A stretch of 64,000 nucleotides of DNA from JADFOI01 sp965218935 (GTDB lineage: Bacteria > Acidobacteriota > UBA6911 > RPQK01 > JADFOI01), in NCBI GenBank assembly GCA_965218935.1, contig CBDCMH010000007.1, positions 720,662 to 784,661 on the forward strand. Reading direction: 5' to 3'. This document shows positions 59,305 to 64,000 of this stretch, piece after piece. The position numbers and the translations under genes were made by a program. The notes beneath the pieces were generated by a model, which was not told where the DNA came from, did no database searches, and worked only from the letters and a program-made list of their open reading frames with translations. Every line of letters begins with the position of its first letter. Position 1 is the stretch's first letter.

Positions 59305-61137
59305 ATGAAGTTATGGATGGGAGTGTGGCTTACTTGCTTTTGCGTCTGGGTTCAAGTGCCCGTGTGGGCCCAGCAGGGAGAGGACCTTTTCGAGGAAAAT
59401 TGTGCTTCCTGTCATGTAGGTCCGAGTGGGCCGGATTCGCGTGCGCCAGAATTGGATGTTTTGAGGCAAATGAGTCCCGAGCAGATCCTTTCCATCCTGG
59501 AAGGGGGCGTAATGTTTGTCCAGGGAAGAGCACTTAGCCCTGCAGAGCGGCGTGCAACTGCCGAGTTTGCTGCCGGCAAACCCTTTGGGACCGTCCCGGC
59601 ACACTCCATGCCCAATACTGCCTTCTGTCCGAACCCAGACCCAAACCCCTGGAACCCCTCTGGACAGCCCAGTTGGAATGGCTGGGGGGTCAGTCTCTCG
59701 AATACCCGCTTCCAGCCCGCTGAAGCAGCGGGCTTGGCAATCGAACAGGTTCCGCGCCTGAAGCTGAAATGGGCCTTTGGTTTTCCCGGGGATTATAGCT
59801 CCGGCGCAACCCAACCGGTTGTGATGGGGGACCGCATATTCGTTGGCAGTTTTGCAAGGAAGGTCTTTTCAATGGATGCGAAAACAGGCTGCGTCTACTG
59901 GATGATAGATACCGATTCCGGTGTCCGGGGAGCAGTGATCATTGGGGAAGGCAGCAACGACCGGTTTGTCGTGTATTTTGGTGACCAGCAGGCGAATGTC
60001 TACGCGGCAGACGCAGCAACGGGAAAGCTCCTCTGGAAGGTCAAGGTTGATGACCACGCGGATGCCTGTATTACAGGATCACCGGTCTTGCATGGTGGAC
60101 GGTTGTATGTCCCTGTTTCCTCTAGAGAAGAAGGCCGAGCTGTACTCCCCGAATACGAATGCTGCACGTTCAGAGGCAGCCTGTTGGCCCTGGATGCCGC
60201 CACGGGAAGGGAACTCTGGAAGACGTATATGACGGATGAACCCCGTCCCACTCGGAAAAGTGCACTAGGCACTCAATTCTGGGGACCGTCTGGAGTCGGA
60301 ATCTGGGTATCCCCGACAATAGACCTGAAACGGAACCTCATTTATGTAGGCACTGGCAATTCCTATACCGACCCGGAAGCTGAAACTTCAGATGCGGTGG
60401 TTGCTTTCGACATGGATTCCGGAAGAATCGAGTGGATACGCCAGATCCTGGCAGGTGACGTGTGGCATCTTGGATGTGTGCAGCGTAATTCTGAGGAGCT
60501 TAACTGCCCTGAGGAGGAGGGACCGGACTACGATTTCTCTGGGTCTCCCATTCTTGTACAATTGAAGGAAGATAGGTGGATTCTCATAGGCGTGCAAAAA
60601 TCAGGTTTGGTTGCCCTCGATCCGGACCAGGAAGGAGAGATCCTTTGGGAGCAACGCGGAGAAACGGAACTGCTCCGAACCATGTGGGGGGTAGCTGCGG
60701 ATGACAAGAATGTTTATGTGGCAGTCTCTAGGAGTTCAGGTACGGGGATGCGAGGTGATTCGACCGGGGGTATCTTTGCTTTCGATCTCAACGATGGCAG
60801 CAAGGTCTGGTTCACCGCATCTCCGCCATGTGGAGACAGAAAACCCTGTCGCCAAGCACAATTGGCTGCAGTGACGGCAATTCCTGGGGTCGTATTTTCT
60901 GGTGCTGTCGATGGGACCCTGAGGGCATATTCAACGCAGGACGGACGAATCCTCTGGGAATATGCAACGGCGCGTGATTATGCGACAGTAAACCATGTGA
61001 ATGCCAGGGGAGGCTCTCTTAATGCCGCTGGTCCAACTGTCGTGGACGGAATGCTTTTCCTTACTTCCGGGTATACTCGAGTAGGGAGTGCCCTGCCAGG
61101 GAACGTGTTGCTGGCTTTCGCACCAGATCAGCAATAA
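59305..61137 (+). CDS. PQQ-type dehydrogenase with N-terminal cytochrome c domain (PVA-dehydrogenase-like)
   Basis: A 610-residue exported enzyme from MKLWMGVWLTCFCVWVQVP (signal). A haem site CASCHVGP lies near residue 35-42. From about residue 120 a beta-propeller follows, with repeated W-type motifs (GDRIFVGSFARKVFSMDAKT, AADAATGKLLWKVKV, AFDMDSGRIEWIRQI, AFDLNDGSKVWFTA). The cytochrome-first order is that of polyvinyl-alcohol dehydrogenases, which oxidise alcohols in the periplasm using PQQ. Substrate unproven. A gap of about 190 bp upstream shows no gene. Confidence 0.88.
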   Translation: MKLWMGVWLTCFCVWVQVPVWAQQGEDLFEENCASCHVGPSGPDSRAPELDVLRQMSPEQILSILEGGVMFVQGRALSPAERRATAEFAAGKPFGTVPAHSMPNTAFCPNPDPNPWNPSGQPSWNGWGVSLSNTRFQPAEAAGLAIEQVPRLKLKWAFGFPGDYSSGATQPVVMGDRIFVGSFARKVFSMDAKTGCVYWMIDTDSGVRGAVIIGEGSNDRFVVYFGDQQANVYAADAATGKLLWKVKVDDHADACITGSPVLHGGRLYVPVSSREEGRAVLPEYECCTFRGSLLALDAATGRELWKTYMTDEPRPTRKSALGTQFWGPSGVGIWVSPTIDLKRNLIYVGTGNSYTDPEAETSDAVVAFDMDSGRIEWIRQILAGDVWHLGCVQRNSEELNCPEEEGPDYDFSGSPILVQLKEDRWILIGVQKSGLVALDPDQEGEILWEQRGETELLRTMWGVAADDKNVYVAVSRSSGTGMRGDSTGGIFAFDLNDGSKVWFTASPPCGDRKPCRQAQLAAVTAIPGVVFSGAVDGTLRAYSTQDGRILWEYATARDYATVNHVNARGGSLNAAGPTVVDGMLFLTSGYTRVGSALPGNVLLAFAPDQQ

Positions 61138-61288
61138 AAGTACCCGTTTGTAGTAGAGTGATGCTGTGCCGGTTAAAGGTCATTTCCTCGATCACTCCAC
61201 TATCTCGATATCCATGACCACGCCTGCGGCGAAGGCGGGTCGAAAAACTTCCTCCAACCACTTTCTATGGCTGGCGTCATTCCTGAAT

Positions 61289-62461
61289 TCAGCGGTAGAC
61301 GAAATAGATGGTGATCTGAGGGAGAGTAGCAGCTGGCTCACTGGCCTGGCTGGAGACCTCGGAGTCCTGTCGTTCAGAAGTGGCGATCGCCTCCAACCGT
61401 GCCCCTTGAGGCAAGTCCAGCGGATGATCCAACCAATAGCGCCGGTCCCACTCGGGACGTGGGTGGCTCAGTGTGAGAAGAGGTGTCCGGGAGCCACCTG
61501 GAAGGAGTGCCTCTATGGCGATGGACTCGTACGGCTGGTCAAGCTCCGATAGGACCGCCAGCACCCTAACGTCTGTTGGAACCTCACGGCGGAAGTGACG
61601 GGCTATCGTACCGTCGGTTGGCACCGCCTTCAACTGCAGCGCTTGGAGCTCCCCGCCAGGCTTCGTCTGCTCGGCGAAATAGAGTCCCACGGAGCTGCTA
61701 TCGGAGAGGGCGGTGTGGACATACCAGGGCCTCTTGTAGCGAATCTGAACCCGCAGCTGAGAACCCTCCGCCAGCTTGAAACCCGTGCCCTCGGGGACGG
61801 GGGACGGCGGCTCGCCCGGCTGCCAGATTCTTAAGACCGTTCCTTGTTTGCCGGGCTGGGCGAGGATTATCCTGGCGCTCCGCACCAACTGTGGAGTGCC
61901 GGGTCGCAGGTCCACCGCTCTCAACCAGCGCATCTCATCGAGGCCCCCAGGCACAACTACTTCGTAGAGATGATCGCGTTGATCCTCGGGCAGGGTGTAC
62001 TCCGGGATGGGAATCAAGAGATCGGGGGGACCCAGCATCCATTCGTTTCGTACGGTGGTTGGCTCAGGTCGGTCTTCCGGACGGCCTTCCGGAGCACCAC
62101 CAGCGGCCCAGGTTAGAAGTGTGTCCAACTCCCGAGCGGTCAGCGAGTGGCTACCCGTCGCGTCGCGGCCGGCGTACCAGGGCGGCATCCTCTGATGGGT
62201 CACTTCCAGCAAGATTGATTCGGCCCACGGCTTGGCCTCTTGGTAGGACAGCAGCGACATGGGCGTGGGACCGCCATCGACGTGGCAGTAGCCACACCGA
62301 TCGCGAAAGATGGGGTACGCATGCTCGTTGTAGGTGTAAGGAGACGTGATCGGCTTGTGCGCCTGCGGCTCCTTAGACCAGAATCCGACCACAACCAGGC
62401 CAACTACGACAAGCCTGGCAATGATCCCTGCAACACGGGGGCTCAATTTAGCGCGTTTCAT
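61289..62461 (-). CDS. Exported cytochrome c / Cu-monooxygenase-like protein
   Basis: A 390-residue protein from MKRAKLSPRVAGIIARLVVV, with an N-terminal membrane helix. The motif CGYCHVDGGPTPMSLLSY is a c-type haem site, followed by MPPWYAG. The C-terminal part is beta-rich and may match the ascorbate-dependent copper monooxygenase fold seen next to such haem domains in acidobacterial proteins. The family call for the second half is tentative. It overlaps the upstream gene by 14 bp, so the three minus-strand genes are one transcript. Confidence 0.7.
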   Translation of the reverse strand: MKRAKLSPRVAGIIARLVVVGLVVVGFWSKEPQAHKPITSPYTYNEHAYPIFRDRCGYCHVDGGPTPMSLLSYQEAKPWAESILLEVTHQRMPPWYAGRDATGSHSLTARELDTLLTWAAGGAPEGRPEDRPEPTTVRNEWMLGPPDLLIPIPEYTLPEDQRDHLYEVVVPGGLDEMRWLRAVDLRPGTPQLVRSARIILAQPGKQGTVLRIWQPGEPPSPVPEGTGFKLAEGSQLRVQIRYKRPWYVHTALSDSSSVGLYFAEQTKPGGELQALQLKAVPTDGTIARHFRREVPTDVRVLAVLSELDQPYESIAIEALLPGGSRTPLLTLSHPRPEWDRRYWLDHPLDLPQGARLEAIATSERQDSEVSSQASEPAATLPQITIYFVYR

Positions 62462-62921
62462 AGGCGGCTGCAAGGGCTTCCACTGCATCAGAAAAGGCGC
62501 GATACGCCCGGGTCAGCTTCAATTTGTCGCCGAAGTCACCATAAAGATCGAGCAGCCAGGCGGCCGCGACCAGATCTTTGACGGCGTCTTGAACCTGGAA
62601 CCGCTTCTCATAGGGTGTGGCGACGGCTGCTTCCTCCAACTCGAGCGCTGCATCCTTGGCTGCGAACGCGGGAAGCCATACCGACGTAAACGCGCCCCGG
62701 TCAATCAGCGCTTGGATCTCCTGGTCGTGCTTCTGGATCAACTCAAGGAGGTTCCGGGATGCTTTTGCCGACGCCTCAGTAGCTGTTGAAGCCGGGACCG
62801 GTTCCACAAACTGCTCACGGGGAAGCATGACTTGGCTGCCCGGAGTGGGCCCTGATGTCTGGCCTGCTGCCGCCCCAAGATGAACAAGCAGTATCAACAA
62901 GGAAAACAGCACCAGCCGCAT
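62448..62921 (-). CDS. Exported helical protein, function unknown
   Basis: A 157-residue protein whose signal peptide (MRLVLFSLLILLVHLGAA) is almost identical to that of the next upstream gene. The mature part is helical with Ala/Glu/Lys (EASAKASRNLLELIQKHDQE, AVKDLVAAAWLLDLYGDFG). I do not recognise the family. The upstream frame to 63041 is a duplicated leader and is not counted as coding. Confidence 0.7.
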   Translation of the reverse strand: MRLVLFSLLILLVHLGAAAGQTSGPTPGSQVMLPREQFVEPVPASTATEASAKASRNLLELIQKHDQEIQALIDRGAFTSVWLPAFAAKDAALELEEAAVATPYEKRFQVQDAVKDLVAAAWLLDLYGDFGDKLKLTRAYRAFSDAVEALAAAYETR

Positions 62922-63042
62922 CCGCACCCGGATATCGGATCTATTTTCACCCCGCAACGAGCAGCCTTTCACACCTCGTGGCTTCCAGTGTGTGTGAGGG
63001 CTGCTCCGTCCATTCTGGCCACTCTGGGTAGTCGTCAACATC
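62889..63042 (-). repeat. Duplicated leader plus signal-peptide region, copy A
   Basis: About 150 bp nearly identical to 63791-63936, covering the region before and including the signal peptide of the 62921 gene. The two copies differ by a short insertion (GGCCACTCT region) and scattered bases. Copy A begins at the stop codon of the 63823 gene. Confidence 0.85.
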
Positions 63043-63823
63043 AGCGCACACGCGTTCCCTTGTCCACAGTCGGCTCGGTCGTATATTCTGAAAAGATGAA
63101 GTCAAACCGATACTCGGGGCCGTTGGGAGCAAAACGCACTTTGGCGGCAAGCTCTACCGGCAAAGCAGCTGATCTGATCCTTGCCTCCAGGTACTGACCA
63201 TCATCGGAAGGTTGAAGGGGAAATATTTCGAACTCATCCACTTCTCTTGTAGTCGGATTGAAGACCTCATTGCTCACCACCCGTCCTTCGACGCCGGCCA
63301 GCGGCTTGGGATTCGTCATTTCGTCGTAAACGAAAAAGCGAAACACTCCAACAGCCGGGTAGGTACCTTCGATGTGATGCCAGTTGTCCGGCGCCATAAA
63401 GAACTGTCCGCCGTGCCGCGGGTTGTGATCGCCGTGGATGCGGCGCTCACGCACAGCCACCCGCTCGCTACCGTCCGGGCACAGACCAGAGCTATGTTCG
63501 TGTTCGTCCGAACCAGGACATCTCCAAAAAAGTGAGACCGTCATGGGAAGAAGGTTCCGCTGGCAGATCGGACAACGGCCCGACTCCGACTCGATGATCA
63601 TGGTGTGGACCGAACAGGACCAGGCCCTTTCCAGCCGGACCGGCACCAAATGCATATGGCAGATGGGACATTGGCCCGACTCACCCTCCAGGACTTCCGG
63701 GTGCATCGGACAAGTCCAGGAGAGGGGAGGCAAGGCCCGGGGCCCCGCAGCGGGATCTGATGTCTGGCCTGCTGCCCCAAGAGAGGGGAGCAGTATCAAC
63801 AGGGAAACCAGGACCAAGCGCAT
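63041..63823 (-). CDS. Exported protein with metal-binding CPMHPEV-type repeats
   Basis: A 260-residue protein with signal MRLVLVSLLILLPSLGAA. Two repeats of the heavy-metal-binding type follow: WTCPMHPEVLEGESGQCPIC and SCSVHTMIIESESGRCPIC, then a third degenerate one (FWRCPGSDEHEHSSGLCP). The C-terminal half is beta-rich (GVFRFFVYDEMTNPKPLAG). Similar CPMHPxV domains occur in copper or heavy-metal export proteins. With the haem and helical proteins downstream it may form a metal-handling or redox set. Confidence 0.75.
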   Translation of the reverse strand: MRLVLVSLLILLPSLGAAGQTSDPAAGPRALPPLSWTCPMHPEVLEGESGQCPICHMHLVPVRLERAWSCSVHTMIIESESGRCPICQRNLLPMTVSLFWRCPGSDEHEHSSGLCPDGSERVAVRERRIHGDHNPRHGGQFFMAPDNWHHIEGTYPAVGVFRFFVYDEMTNPKPLAGVEGRVVSNEVFNPTTREVDEFEIFPLQPSDDGQYLEARIRSAALPVELAAKVRFAPNGPEYRFDFIFSEYTTEPTVDKGTRVR

Positions 63824-63936
63824 CCGCACCAGGATATCGGGTCTATTTTCACCCCGCAACGAGCAGCCGTTCACACCTCGTGGTTTCCAGTGTGTGCGAC
63901 GGCCGCTCTGTCCATCCTGGGCAGTCGTCAACATCG
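63791..63936 (-). repeat. Duplicated leader plus signal-peptide region, copy B
   Basis: Second copy of the leader described at 62889-63042, upstream of the metal-binding protein gene. The exact core TCTATTTTCACCCCGCAACG is shared. Confidence 0.85.
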
Positions 63937-64000
63937 GTGCAGCGCGTCAGTTTGAAGAACCCAAATTCGGAGCTCCCTACTGACCTTCTTAGCGTGCTCA

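Overview
The window is 64 kb of a bacterial chromosome from a Gram-negative, respiring, moderate-GC organism. The gene mix (a Ser/Thr kinase, exported M28 and M1 peptidases, a PQQ/cytochrome c dehydrogenase, LpxL-type acyltransferase, split PntA1/A2/B transhydrogenase, an atpHAGDC operon without atpBEF, paired WYL regulators) would fit an Acidobacteriota-like lineage. That placement is inference from gene content, not from a marker tree. No CRISPR array, rRNA operon or prophage was seen.

Layout. 0-2.8 kb: start of a Ser/Thr kinase, an MBL/double-rhodanese persulfide enzyme flanked by 34-bp direct repeats, an IS481-type transposase remnant with a perfect 34-bp palindrome, and tRNA-Leu(GAG). 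2.8-10.2 kb, minus strand: secG, tpiA and gapA, preceded by a probable operon of thioesterase, egtD, an EgtB/SenA-type sulfoxide synthase, a SenB-like glycosyltransferase and a lipid A-type acyltransferase. 10.2-12 kb: a divergent NodIJ-like ABC exporter. 12-20 kb: an SSS symporter with a clear promoter and a structured leader, a 7Fe ferredoxin, two coupled WYL regulators, a dihaem peroxidase, a Cu/Zn-SOD-like lipoprotein lacking one copper ligand, a PEGA-like protein, an epimerase and tRNA-Gln. 20-25.3 kb: F1-ATPase operon atpH-A-G-D-C, with atpD frameshifted. 25-36 kb: queG, a DMT transporter, a thioesterase, M28 and M1 peptidases, a LON-domain protein and several unknown proteins. 36-46.6 kb: aconitase, an isocitrate-dehydrogenase-like gene broken by an in-frame TGA, dihydrolipoyl dehydrogenase, thyA-folA, a pair of half-size permeases, and LemA with an M48 protease. 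47-51 kb: a peptide-type ABC importer without ATPases. 51-57 kb: CBS protein, pntB-A2-A1, and an SDR next to an ADP-forming acyl-CoA synthetase alpha part. 57-64 kb: a complete IS with a doubled right end, a chalcone-isomerase-like exported protein, a PVA-dehydrogenase-like enzyme, and three exported proteins (metal-binding, helical, cytochrome/Cu-monooxygenase-like), two of which share a duplicated leader plus signal peptide.

The most interesting system is the egtD-egtB/senA-senB cluster. EgtD makes hercynine. SenB in the characterised sen pathway makes a selenosugar from selenophosphate, and SenA joins it to hercynine to give selenoneine. No SenC/SelD selenophosphate synthetase lies nearby, so the window may encode a selenoneine route fed from elsewhere or a thio-sugar variant leading to ergothioneine. 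Intergenic regions also carry at least five families of short dispersed repeats, some extending into gene 5' ends. Two housekeeping genes (atpD, idh) carry single-base lesions that may be sequence errors or real.
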